Assembly (NCBI GenBank): GCA_029237695.1
Contig: CM055266.1
Coordinates: forward strand, 10,619,805-10,683,804
DNA from: Conchocele bisecta
Lineage: Eukaryota > Mollusca > Bivalvia > Lucinida > Thyasiridae
Direction: 5' to 3'
Length of the DNA: 64,000 nt
Under the pieces are notes generated by a model. The model was not told the origin of the DNA and made no database searches. It saw nothing but the letters and a program-made list of their open reading frames with translations. Of this stretch, positions 24,110 to 36,100 are shown piece after piece. How positions within the stretch are numbered: position 1 is the stretch's first letter; each line of letters starts with the position of its first letter. The translations under genes and the position numbers were made by a program.

Positions 24110-24470
24110 AGACTTAGGCCCGTACGCAGCGGGGGTGCGACGGGTGCGTACGCACCCCCTTAACTCTTTCACTCTTAACCCGCAGGCATGTATAATGGTA
24201 TTGGCAAACAGTGTAGATCCAGATGAGCCGGCTCGTAACGAGCCGTCTCATCAGGATATGCACTTTTTGCAATTAATTTTCATTATTTTGAGAACAAAAA
24301 CACTCCATGTTCATAAATGGACTGGTCTGAAAATCTATTCCAGTTACTTAAGGGTGAAAGGGTTAATCTACCGAGGTCTGTCTGTGGATGTGCAAAAACA
24401 ATGGTTAGCCCTTCGCGCCGTCGATAACTCGCCCCCCTAAAATAATTCCTGCGTACAGGCCTGAGACTTA
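24110..24470. mobile_element. MITE with GGCCCGTACGCAG ends, hosting family B
   Basis: aggcccgtacgcagc at the left and cctgcgtacaggcct at the right, interrupted at TTAA. Confidence 0.6.
24160..24366. mobile_element. Family B TTAA MITE nested in another element
   Basis: TTAA at 24160-24163 and 24363-24366. The core is ggctcgtaacgagccgtctc. The host element is recognisable on both sides (24117-24159, 24367-24465). Confidence 0.75.
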
Positions 24471-24604
24471 CAGATACAGATAAATATGCAGACGTCATTA
24501 CCAGTGTTTCAATCCACAAAAACCAATGACGTAGCTTAGGTCATCTCGGCTAATCCGATTTGTTTTACTATTTCATCTGTTACATTTTCTGTAAGACTCC
24601 TAGC

Positions 24605-24800
24605 TGAGACATCTGCTTCTGAATTATGGTCAAGTCGGACCACATTGGTGGTTAAGTCGAACCATGGTCACCTCGGACAAAGGTCAAGTCGGACAACATT
24701 GGTTGTGAAAACGGACGCTGATCAAGTCTGACCACATTCATGATTGGTTGTCAAGTCGAACATTGGTGGTCATCTCGGACCAGATTTATTGTCAACTTGG
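24605..24800. repeat. Degenerate tandem GTCAAGTCGGACCACATTGG
   Basis: About eight units of 20-28 bp with gtcaagtcggaccacattgg as theme. Confidence 0.75.
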
Positions 24801-24854
24801 GCCATGTAAAGATCACAGTATAACGTTATATATTCATGAACTAAATTCAGTGTT

Positions 24855-25335
24855 TATGCCCCCTATGTGATAGCAAGGGGGGCATATTGCATTGCTCTTG
24901 AGGTTCCGTACGTCTGTCCGTCCATCTGTCTGTGTAAATTTACTTCAACAATTTTGTAAGAATTTCTCCAACATGTAATATCTTCAATATTACGCGAAGG
25001 ATTGCTTCGATACTATGACACTTGAATCAGCTGAATATTTGTCACACAATTTGCGCCACCATTAATACGACCTTGACATTTGTCCTCTTCGAAATGTCAC
25101 TGAAACACTTAGCCATTTTGTATCTACAAATTTCTACAAAATGTACTATATTCAATATTACGCGAAGGATTGCTTTCATACTTGGACACTTGAATCACCT
25201 GAACATTTGTCACACACTCGTGCCACCATTAACATGACCTTGACCTTTGTCACCTTCGAAATGTCGCTGAAGCATTTTGTTTTGTGGCTTTGCCTCGCTT
25301 CTTGTTCTTTTTATGGTCCAGTATGCCAGGGGGCA
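24855..25335 (+). repeat. Hairpin-headed repeat, most complete copy
   Basis: Head hairpin gccccctatgtgatagcaag...ggggca, tctgtccgtccatctgtctg, two units of about 165 bp (caatattacgcgaaggattg), end tttgcctcgcttcttgttct. Confidence 0.75.
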
Positions 25336-25399
25336 TACCCATGTTTTACAAACATAATATCTAGTTTAAATATTGTTGTTTATTTATAGTTTTTTTTAT

Positions 25400-25880
25400 A
25401 GATATATTTATTTCAATGTCTTATTACTCCAGTCATGGTGTCAAGTTTTGGCCGCCACGTTTAGCTACATTGGGAAACATTGCTGAACGTGGCTACAACG
25501 CGGAACAGCATCGCTAAAACGTGATCAAACATGAACATGCTACGTTGTGGTACGCTATGATACTTATACTGTGGCAGTGAGGCACAACATTGCGACAGCA
25601 AGGCTAGAGTGTGGCGGCACCGAGGCATAACCTGATTTGATCTTCAGAAATTTGCAAATCGCGAGGGTCAGAATGGCACGGCATAAGCGTGACACTATGA
25701 TTGGGGCATCAATAGAAAAATGACAGATGAAATAGTAAAAGCTTTCCCTATAGTTGAGATTATCTAAGCTGGTAATGATGTAGCCATTGATATTTTATAA
25801 TTTAGGAAACAAACTTTTACTCTGACCGACTCTCAACGTAAGAAGTCAACTAATTGTTTTGTCGGTCCCAGTCGATCAGT
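25400..25880. other. Unassigned intergenic sequence
   Basis: Loose repeats of tggcagcaaggc / gcgacagcaaggct type around 25440-25640. No exon recognised. Confidence 0.4.
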
Positions 25881-25882
25881 CC

Positions 25883-26227
25883 CAGAGCTCCAGATAAGCT
25901 GCGTATTTGCTTAAATACCCAATTACAATTGCCAAAAACCCAATTGAAATCAGAAGTAGCGAGTATCAAAAATCAATGAAATATTTGTGGTATCTTGATC
26001 ATGTTGCAGAAAACAATACAGACCACAAATATAGCATATTTTTCAAATTTTTTGTGGGCTTAAGACATGTTTTCATTTAGACGCAAACTATTCAAAAAAT
26101 TTCGGTCTGCTGATGTGTAAACAGTAGTGTGATTTTATTTTACCCAATTCAAATTTTGAAATACCCAATTGCTTCAGAAATGATTGAGTGACAATACTCA
26201 ATTACTAATTCTTTATCTGGAGCATTG
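25883..26227. mobile_element. Family D foldback
   Basis: Complete ends cagagctccagataag and ctttatctggagcattg, with the centre partly deleted. Confidence 0.75.
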
Positions 26228-26304
26228 AGTCCTATCTATCATTTCAGACCAGAGTATACATTGAGGGAGAAATTTTCAATTGAAGAATAAATTTATTAAT
26301 TTTT

Positions 26305-27298
26305 AGCCAGGTTTTTTGAAAAAAAATCCAGGCTATTGGATTGGCGAAAGCCGGGCGGACGGTGGGCGGCGGCGGGCGGGTGGCGTCCACAATCGATGTT
26401 AAGTTTTCGTGTTTGAGTCCATTTCTTTGTTACTGTACCACCTAGGACCACCAAACTTTCACAGCTTCATAATCAAGGGGTGCCCACCACATATCATTAT
26501 CCAACATGTTACTTTTTTTTAACTTCACCCATTTTTTTTTTTTTCCGCGCAGATCGACTTAGCCATTTTCAATGTTAAGTTTTCGCGTTTTCAATGTTAA
26601 GTTTTCGTGTTTAAGTCCATTTCTTTGGTACTGTACCACCTAGGACCACCAAACGTTCACAGCTTCATAACCAAGGGGTGCCTACCACATACAACTATTC
26701 AACATGTGACCATTTTTTTACTTTCACCTATTATTTCTACGTAATTGACTTAGCCATTTTCAACATTAACTTTTTAACGTACGTCTGGTTAAATTTTTTG
26801 GTTAAAACTAACTTTTTCGTTATACTATATCTCAGCAACTGCTTCGCCCATTACCTTGAAACTTCACATGGGTGTTTATCATCGTCCATATTTTCACTCT
26901 AACCCCCAACCGTGCGGCCCCTGTGCGCAATGTCAAGGTCAAATTATTTTGAATTTATTTGTTAAAGTTTTTTCGTGTACTATATCTCTGCAACTGCTTC
27001 ACCCATTACCTTGATACTTCACATGGGTGTTTATCATCATTGTCGCACCCGCTTGCGGAAAGTGCGATATCGTCGGCATTTTGGCATACGTCCGTCCGTC
27101 CGTGTGTCCGGTTAAAGTTTTTTCGTTAAAGTTTTTCCATCTTATTCTACTATATCTAATTTTTTTAGTGTCCATGCCTCGCCCCAAGGCGCGACATGCA
27201 GGCCACGGCCATCTAGTCTACAAAAAGTGGGTATAATTATGTTATCCAAGTGTCCATGCTTGGAAAAAACCTGGCCTTCGTGGCTTTGCCTCGTTTCT
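26305..27298 (+). repeat. Hairpin-headed repeats, two types in tandem
   Basis: Head gccaggttttttgaaaaaaa...tccaggc with gggcggacggtggg. Three units contain gttaagttttcgtgttt and accacctaggaccaccaaac. A second head lies at 27042 (tgtcgcacccgcttgcgg) with acgtccgtccgtccgtgtgt. End tttgcctcgtttcttgttat. Confidence 0.65.
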
Positions 27299-27300
27299 TG

Positions 27301-27512
27301 TTATTATACTGAATTTATTACATTATCGCAGCCATTTTGGCTGTGATAATGTAATAAATTCAGTATAATAATTCTGCATACTTGTAATCATCAAATATAT
27401 GCAGTCGTTAGTTCTATATGAAATAATGTATTTCGGGAAAAATAAATGATTACTCCCTCAAAGTATACTTTGCTAGAAAAGTATACTTTGCAATGTTGGG
27501 GAAATAGGCTAC
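27301..27512. mobile_element. Family C MITE, 5'-truncated, abutting the CHID1 start
   Basis: Central palindrome and complete right arm ending gaaataggctac, 8 bp before the CHID1 ATG at 27520. Confidence 0.85.
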
Positions 27513-27519
27513 AGATGAA

Positions 27520-27639
27520 ATGGTGACTGTTTGGAAAGTGTTTTTTGCTTGGTTTGTGGTGGTGTCTCTCTTAACAAGTGCTGGAGGTACTTTATCAAAA
27601 AGTGACAGAGGAAAGAAAAAGAAGAAAGAACCAATCAAG
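27520..27639 (+). CDS. CHID1: CHID1 exon 1 (signal peptide)
   Basis: 40 codons: signal peptide, TLSKSDRG and a KKKKK run, with donor gtatgt. It begins 8 bp after the end of a MITE (family C). An out-of-frame ATG at 27515 overlaps the start and ends at a TGA at once. Confidence 0.92.
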
Positions 27640-30152
27640 GTATGTTATAAAATAAAAGACATTTGCGTCAAGTTAGCCCACGATAACATGTGGCTGTGAC
27701 TGGATAAATGGCTTGTGGGTTTTGCAACCAGTGTAGATCCTGATCAGCCTGTGCATCCGCACAGTCTGATCAGGATCTGCATGGTTTGCCATTCCATCAA
27801 TGAACACCCAGCATGCTTTTAACAATCAATATAGATCGTTATCAACCTACAGGTGTGCTATTTGATCAGGAGCTACACTGGTCACAAATCACATAAGCCC
27901 CATTTATCCAGTCACAGTCCAGTCCGAAACATCAGTGGGATGGAAATACCTGTGCATGTCCTATAAAAGTATTTTGTTTCATGCTTCATTTATTTTTCCC
28001 GAAATGCGTTATTTCATATAGAACTAACGACTGCATATATTTGATGATTAAAAGTATGCATAATTATTATACTGAATTTATTACATTGATAATGTAATAA
28101 ATTCAGTATAATAAAAATTAATAAATTTATCCTTAAATTGAAAATTTCTCCCTCAGAGTATACTTTGCTAGATAAGTGTACTTTGCAATTTTGATGAAAT
28201 TGGCTCCTGGTCTTCTAAACTCCAGGCCTCGACAAATCCACTCGTCCACTCGTATTGGCGAGTGAATTTTCGATGTGGATGAGTGGCAATTTGAAGAGAC
28301 ATTGAGGCATTAACGTTAAAACATATAGGAATGTATGATTTGTCGAGGCCTGCAGTCACATATCATAGCCAAATAATGCAGTTTGATACCCTTGTCCATC
28401 CATCCCAAACGTCCATTTGCTCTTGCTGAGAGGTTAAATGAATTGGGTCTCAGATATGCCGAGGTAGTGATGAAATGGTAGTTTCTTTGTAGATTTGTAT
28501 TTGATGTTATTTTTTCAGGTGACACGTTTAATTAATATAAATAATTAAAAAATATTATGCCTCATTTGCATATGAAAATAGCCTGACACCACCGCGAGTC
28601 ACGATCAGAAAAATAAATATTGCTAAATGATTATATCTGTATAGCGGGCACTTGTAATTTTTAGACCTGCTGGAATAGTGACAGAAGTATACACTTATTT
28701 AATTCCTGTAAAGAACATGTGCCTACTGAGTGGGCACGTACCTTTAAGCCCTTTTACACATTTTTGATTGTTTTCAGACACCAGAATCATCAAATGAAAA
28801 TGTGAGTGAGCGAAGTTTTGTGCAGAATGACATTAAGGCAAAAGACATTGTACGAGAACACGCCATTTTCTCTGAGACAACAAAAGGAATAAAACAGTTT
28901 GATGGAGAAACCCTTGGATACGTGACTCCGGTAAGTTTTATATGAATAATCAGTTAACCCTTTTACCCCTATAAAAGTAAGTAACTGGAATGGACTGTGA
29001 CATGTTGATTTTCCGACAAATCCAATCATCACAAATTGATTTTCACAACTCCATTTATAAGCTGATGTTGTTGTTTTTATACCCCCGCAATGAGTTGTGG
29101 GGGGGTATACTGGAGTCAGGTTGTCCGTCCGTGCGTCCGTCCGTGCGTCCGTCCGGATAAACTTAACATCAGAGAAATATTGTTATAACTTCTATTTCCT
29201 TCATCTAAAATGCTTGATATTTCACACATGCATTCCTGTAAGGCTCTACTACCATGCTGTGCCAAATCCACGACCGTCCAACCCCCGCAGATCCCAAGGT
29301 CAAGGTCAATTACTTAGTCCGTAAACTTAACATCAGAGAAATATTGTTATAACTTCTATTTCCTTCATCTAAAATGCTTAATATTTCACACATGCATTCC
29401 TGTAAGGCGCTACTACCATGCTTGTGCCAAATCCACGACCGTCCAACCCCCGCAGATCAAGGTCAAGGTCAATCCCAATTTAGTCTCTTTAAGGAAAAAT
29501 CAAATCAGAGAAATTATTGTTATAACTTCTTTATTTCCTTCATCTAAAATGTTAATATTTCACACATTCAATTCCTGTAAGGCTCTATACCTTGCTGTGC
29601 CATCCTCCGACCATCCAACCCACCCCTTGCTGATACAAGGTCAAGGTTCAAATTCTTAGTTCTTCACAAAAATAACATCAGAGAAATATTGTTATAAACT
29701 TATCTTCATCTAAAATGCTTATTTATTTACACATGCATTCCTGTAAGGCTCTACTACCATGCTGTGCAAAATCCATGACCGTCCAACCCCCGTTGATCCC
29801 AATGTCAAGGTCAAATACTCTTTACAAAACTTAACATCAGAGAAATAAGTTATAACTTCTATTTCCTTCATTGAAAATTCTTATTATTTCACTTGTGCAT
29901 TCCTCTAAGGTTGTACTATCATGCTGTCACAAATCTACAAGTGTCAAACCCCCGCTGATCCCAAGGTCAAGGTCACATACTTAGTCTCTTTACAAAACTT
30001 AACATCAGAGAAATATGTTATAACTTCTATTTCTTTCATTGAAAATACTTAATATTTCATATGCTGTGACAAATCCCCGCTGATCTCGAGGTCAACGTCA
30101 CATACATACTGTATAATAACCTCGGCTTAACGCCCCCCTCCTAATAAACGCC

Positions 30153-30199
<47 letters not shown>

Positions 30200-33100
30200 A
30201 CGCCCCAAATAAAAAAAAAAAAAAATTTTTTTTTACCAGTGACTGCCAATTTCAAACACAAACAAAAAAATAATCCTTAATCCTTATTTGTGTTTGAAAT
30301 TGGCGGTCCTTGGTAAAAAAAAATTTTTTCTTTTTTTTTATTTCTTTTTTTTTTTTTTTTTTACTGGCTAATAAACGCCACCCCCCTCCCCCCACCCTCC
30401 CCCCCCCCCCCCCCCCCCCCCCCTAAATAAATAAAAAAAAGAAAAATTTTTTTTTTTACCAATGACCGCCAATTTCAAAGACAAATAATCTTTAAATCCT
30501 TATTTGTGTTTGAAATGGTGGTCCGTTGGTAATTTTCTACTTTTTTTTTTTTCTTTTTTACTGGGTAATAAACGCCCCCCCCCCCCCCCCACCCACCCAA
30601 AATAAAAAAAAAAAAAATAATAATTTTACCAATGACCGCCAATTTCAAACACAAATAATCCTTAAATCCTTATTTGTGTTTGAAATTTATAACTTCTATT
30701 TCCTTGCTCGGATCTGCTTCACATTTCACACACTCATTGCTCCAATGGACCTCTACCACCCTGTGACAAATTCACGTTCATGCCGCTCGCGCTAATCCCA
30801 GAGTCAAGGTCACAAGCCCACACACTTGGAAATTTGTACATATTTTAGGGGTACCTGGGCCCACGCGGGGGGTATTCCGTAAGCCTCGCTTACTGACCAA
30901 TCTAGTTTTTCCTGAAAAAATATGAAAACTACTTGCAAAAAGTGCAGATCCTGATGAGACGGCTCGTTACGAGCCGGCTCATTTGGAGCTACACTGTTCG
31001 CAAACACCACTATACAGGGCATGAAAATTCCACTCGTCCGCTCATCTTGACGAGTGGTACAATGTAATGCTTACAGGATGAGTAGAAATTCTGAGTTTTC
31101 TAATGTAAATTTTGCCATCTCTGTCGAAGTTAGGACGAATTAACATTTTAAAAATTTTCGTGCCCTGCTATATAGATCTGTAGTGTTGAAAGGGTAATCA
31201 ATAATTTTCATAAAGCCCTGTCTAAAATGTCATATGATCACTTCGGAAATTTTGATCTTCACGGGTCACAAAATTAATGCGATATCCCCGTTTTCTCTAG
31301 TCACAGGCGCAAATAATTATGGTTTTCAGTGGAACAGCCATGGATACGATGTTGCCAAGATTTTCAATAGCAAGTTCACCTATATATCGCCTGTGTGGCT
31401 ACAAGTACGGCGGAAACCAGGTGGCGCTTTTGTGGTCACAGGGGGTCATGATATAGATAAAGGTAAGCCGTTTAAAATGTTTGTAAGTGCAGATTTAGAA
31501 TAGTCGGTAAATTTCAATTGATGAATTTACATTTATTGAGCATAGGCTGCGTATGCAGCCTATGCTCAATAAATGTGAATTCAATAATCATAATTTTGGG
31601 TTAGGGTTAGGGTTGGAGACAATTTCAATGAAATACCAAGATGTGTTTTCCGGGAAAATAAGAAAAATATGCTATATTTGTGGTCTGTTTATTGTTTTCT
31701 GCAGCATGATAAATGTGCCATAAAATTGTTATTGCTTTTTGATACTCGCTACTTCTGATTTCAATTGGGTTTTAGCAATTTTAATCTCTGTTTCTGCCTA
31801 TAGTATACAATTATCGCCTTATTGTGAGGTCAATACTTGGTTTTATCGACCTGATAAACGTGATATTGACCGAGGACGCAGCATCTGCGTCCTCGGTCAA
31901 TATCACGTTTATCGGGTCGATAAAACCTTGACTGATACAAGGCGATAATTGTTTTATTAGCAATTGACAAATTCCCATATGTGTCCCCTTTTCAATACTG
32001 TAGCATAAATATCCATTTACGCTGTGACCAGTAAAATTATTCTTGCTTTACGCCATTTTGGTGCCATTTTGGTGCAATAATCATCATGTTCAGCGATGTT
32101 GCTGGTGAAGAGCGTGATATTAGTATCAACGTTCTGGATTGTAATGACGTCAACAAGACTTCAGCCAATCCACAACGTCGCTCCGCCTTAATATGACATT
32201 TTTTAATCAACTTTCTTGGGTCAATCTATATCGAAGATCACGTGACCAGCATCTGACCAATCGCAGACACGGATATTTCTCGATTGATAATAATGTCTTG
32301 TATTTGCAGGTTGGGTGAAAGATGTCACTAAAGGCAGTGCAACAAAAATTGGTATGTGTCCATACATGTATGAATACATGCATATTGATGAATATATGAT
32401 ATTCATTCCCTAATATGTGGCTGTCGCTGGATAAATGGGGCTTATGGGATTTGTGACCAGTGTAGCTCCTGATCGAATAGCACACTCCTTTAGCCTGATA
32501 ATGGTCTACATTGCTTGTTAGAAGCATGGCCGCTGTTTCATTCATGGAATGGCGAACAGTGTATATCCTGATCAGACTGCGGATGCACAGGCTGATCTGC
32601 AGTGGATCTACACTGGTCAAAAAACCCATAAGCCCATTTCTCCAGCCACATCACATATTGGGATATGGTGTGGTCTAGAGGTTAGAGCAATGGACTTCAA
32701 TACCGAAGGTTGTGGGCTCAATCCCCGCCCTAGGCATGATAAATACTTTCATAGTATTTCCATTCAACCGATCTTTCGCTTTCACTACTTGACCTTTGTT
32801 GCTGGGACGTTAAATGCATTCACTTACATTCCATATAAAAGAGAAGATCCCAAACAAGTTTCCATTTGATATGAGAATTATGAAACGAGTCACGCACAAT
32901 TTATGCACTGAGCCTCTGGTGAGGTGTATATCATTGTGGACGAGTTTCATAATTCTCATATCAACAGGAAACAAGTTTGAGATTCGGTTACTTTAGCCTC
33001 CAGAGAGCAGAAAACTTGAAGATAGCCAATACGTTTTTCAGTGAGCAGACGCCATTGTCTATTTTCGCATATATTTGAAATTTCCACAGAGAAAAATAGT

Positions 33101-36100
33101 TTTAATCCTAAGAATAAAAGTATTACAAATATGCCATATAACAGGTTCCTGTTCTTTGTAGACACTTCATACCACCACGGGAGCTCATTCTGACAATTGC
33201 AGCAAAACATCGTTGCTTTATCGTACCATTACGGACGTCATTTGGAACGTCTCTATTTTATTCATTTGACATAACGTTGGCGCATAATACGAAGATGTAA
33301 TTAGAGTGAGGCGGCCAGCCAATCAAATGCTCTCCAGGTGTTATTACACATGTGCCATATCACATTTATGAAATGGGTTAAAACGCGCCATAACAAGGAT
33401 TTCATGTGACAATAAGTGATATAATGTAGAACAATGGTGTTAACCCTTTCAAGCCTACATGCCTTTGTCAGCATTTGCAAACATGGTAGATCCTGATGAG
33501 CCAGCTGGTAATATAGAGACTAGTAGGTTAGTGCTGTGAATGGGAACAAATATCTGGCAAGGCTCAGGAAACAGGATGGGCGAGGCTCTGCCGAGCACAT
33601 CCCGTTTCTGTGCCGCGCCAGATATTTTTTCCCATTCACGGCACTAACCTACTATTCTATTTATCCTGTCAACACCTTCAAATGGCTGTAAAATGCAAAA
33701 CTAGTATTGACTGGATATCAAAAATGTTTCACGGCACCGTGTTTCACGGCACATATGCACTGTGTTGACGGGATAAATATTCTTATATCTTCAAATGTCA
33801 AACCAATTACTTTTTTATATACAAATTTAAAAGGAAATCTTTCAACCCTTTCAACACTAGAGACCTTTTTAGCAGTGTTTGCAAACAGTGTAGATCCAGA
33901 TGAGTTGGCTCTAAGCGAGCCAGCTGTCTCATCAGGATCTGCACTTTTTGCAAGTACATGTAATTTTCATATTTTTTAGAAAAACAAACCGCTAATAAAT
34001 GGATTGTCTGAAAACCATTTTCTGATGATTGGATTGGTACTTAAATTAACTTGTCTATTCTAGGTGTTTAGGGTTGAAAGTGTTAACATGTCATTTAATA
34101 TGCAGTGAAACCTCGCTAAACCGGACACTCTGGGAGGTCCCCATGGTGTCCGGTTTCGAGAGGTTCCACTGTAAATTAGACATATGAATACATGTATGTC
34201 AATGCATGCGGATGTGCTTTGCGAACTTGAACAGGAATTATCATCAGTAGCCTATTTCATCAACATTGCAAAGTATACTTTACTAGCAAAGTGTACTTTG
34301 AGGGAGTAATCATTTATTTTTCCTGAAATGCATTATTTCATATAGAACTAACAAATGCATATATTTCATGATTAAAAGTATGCAGAATTATTATACTGAA
34401 TTTATTACATTATCATATATTTCATGATTAAAAGTATGCAGAATTATTATACTGAATTTATTACATTATCACAGCCAAATTGGCTGTGATAATGTAATAA
34501 ATTCAGTATAATAAAAATTAATAAATTTATCATAAAATTGAAAATTTCTCCCTCAAAGTATACTTTGCTACTAAAGTATACTTTGCAATGTTGATGAAAT
34601 CGGCTACATAGATAGGATGAAACCCATAAATTAATGATACAGAGACTGCCTTCATGTCTGGTTTAGAACGGTTCTACTGTATATGTAGTGGAGCGCCGTG
34701 GCGTAAATGGTTAGTGTGTCGGACTACTGATCCAAGGGTCGTGGGTTCGAGGCTGCCTAGCGGCGTGCGTTGTGTCCTTGAGCAAGACACTTTATCCACA
34801 CTGTTCCAGTTCACCCAGCTGTAAATGGGTACCGATAATTCGTAGTTGCTCTGTAAATACGAATTACCGGCTTCTCTCAAAATATCTCTACCTCCGTTCT
34901 TTCTCCCATTCTTGGGAGACGGCATGCAAGGTCCTAGAGCCAGTGCCGCCGTTAAATATAAGAAAAAAAAAAAAAAAGTACTGTATATGTATTTAATTTC
35001 ATCAACCAATGTTTGCAGTACCGCGAATGCTGTTCGACGGCTGGACCGGGGAGGATTACCGCGCCCTATTTTCTAGTGAAGATCACCAGGAGGATTGTAT
35101 AGACGCTATATTACAGTTTGTCAAGGTTGCACGCTCATGATTTTAATAATTTAGTATTTCTTTGCTCAGCAATTGTAAGCAATTTTAAGCAGCTTATAAT
35201 TGCTTATTTGATATTAAGTAAAACAGTTCATGTTGTAGAACACCCATTTATAATTGTATAATTTTTATACGCCCATTTTGAAGAACAAAAACAGGGACGT
35301 ATTACAGGGCTCCAGATAAGGAATTAGTAATTGAGTATTGTCACTCATCATGTTTTAAGCAATTGGGTATTTCAAAATTTTAGTTGGGTAAAATAAAATC
35401 ACACTACTGTTTACACATCAACAGACAGCAATTGCTTCGAAATGAAAACATGTCTTGGCATTTCATTAGAATTGTCTCAATTCTAATGAAATACCAAGAT
35501 CTGTTTTAATGGAAAATAAGAAAAATATTCTATATTTGTGGTCTGTTTATTGTTTTCTGCAGCATGAAAAAGGTACCGTAACATTTGTATTGCTTTTTGA
35601 TACTCGCTACTTCTGATTTCAAGTGTTTTTTTTTTGCAATTTTATTTGGGTATTTAAGCAAATACGCAGCTTATCTGGAGCCCTGGTATTATGTTTTATC
35701 ATTCGGCGGGCTGGCAGCATGCAGAAAATCATTGTTTGGAGCATAAGTCGTATACATCATGGAGTATCTTCTTGATTAATTTTATTGTGCAATCACCTCC
35801 TCCGACAGCTTTCTGTCATTGGAGCTGAAACTTTGCACACTCCTCCTGTACATATGTGCACCATGGTGTTATTATGGAAATGATTTTATAGTATTGTCAA
35901 ACCATGTTTTATTGAGAAAAAACAACAACAATAAACTAATATTTATCTAGACATGTTTGTAAAACATAGATATGCCCCCCCTGACATACTTGACTGTAAA
36001 AAATGGCTAAGTGTTTCAGCAACCTTCTGAAGGTCAAAAAAGGTCAAGGTCATGTTAATGGTCATGTGACTATGTGGCATATGTCCACATGTATGTAGTG

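Noticed and set aside
24075..24440. 121-codon protein
   Set aside because: It spans a MITE nested in another MITE; the same residues ([13 protein letters not shown]) recur wherever family B occurs.
31597..31613. Interstitial telomere (TTAGGG) repeat
   Set aside because: Only about two units (gggttagggttagggtt); too short to mean anything.
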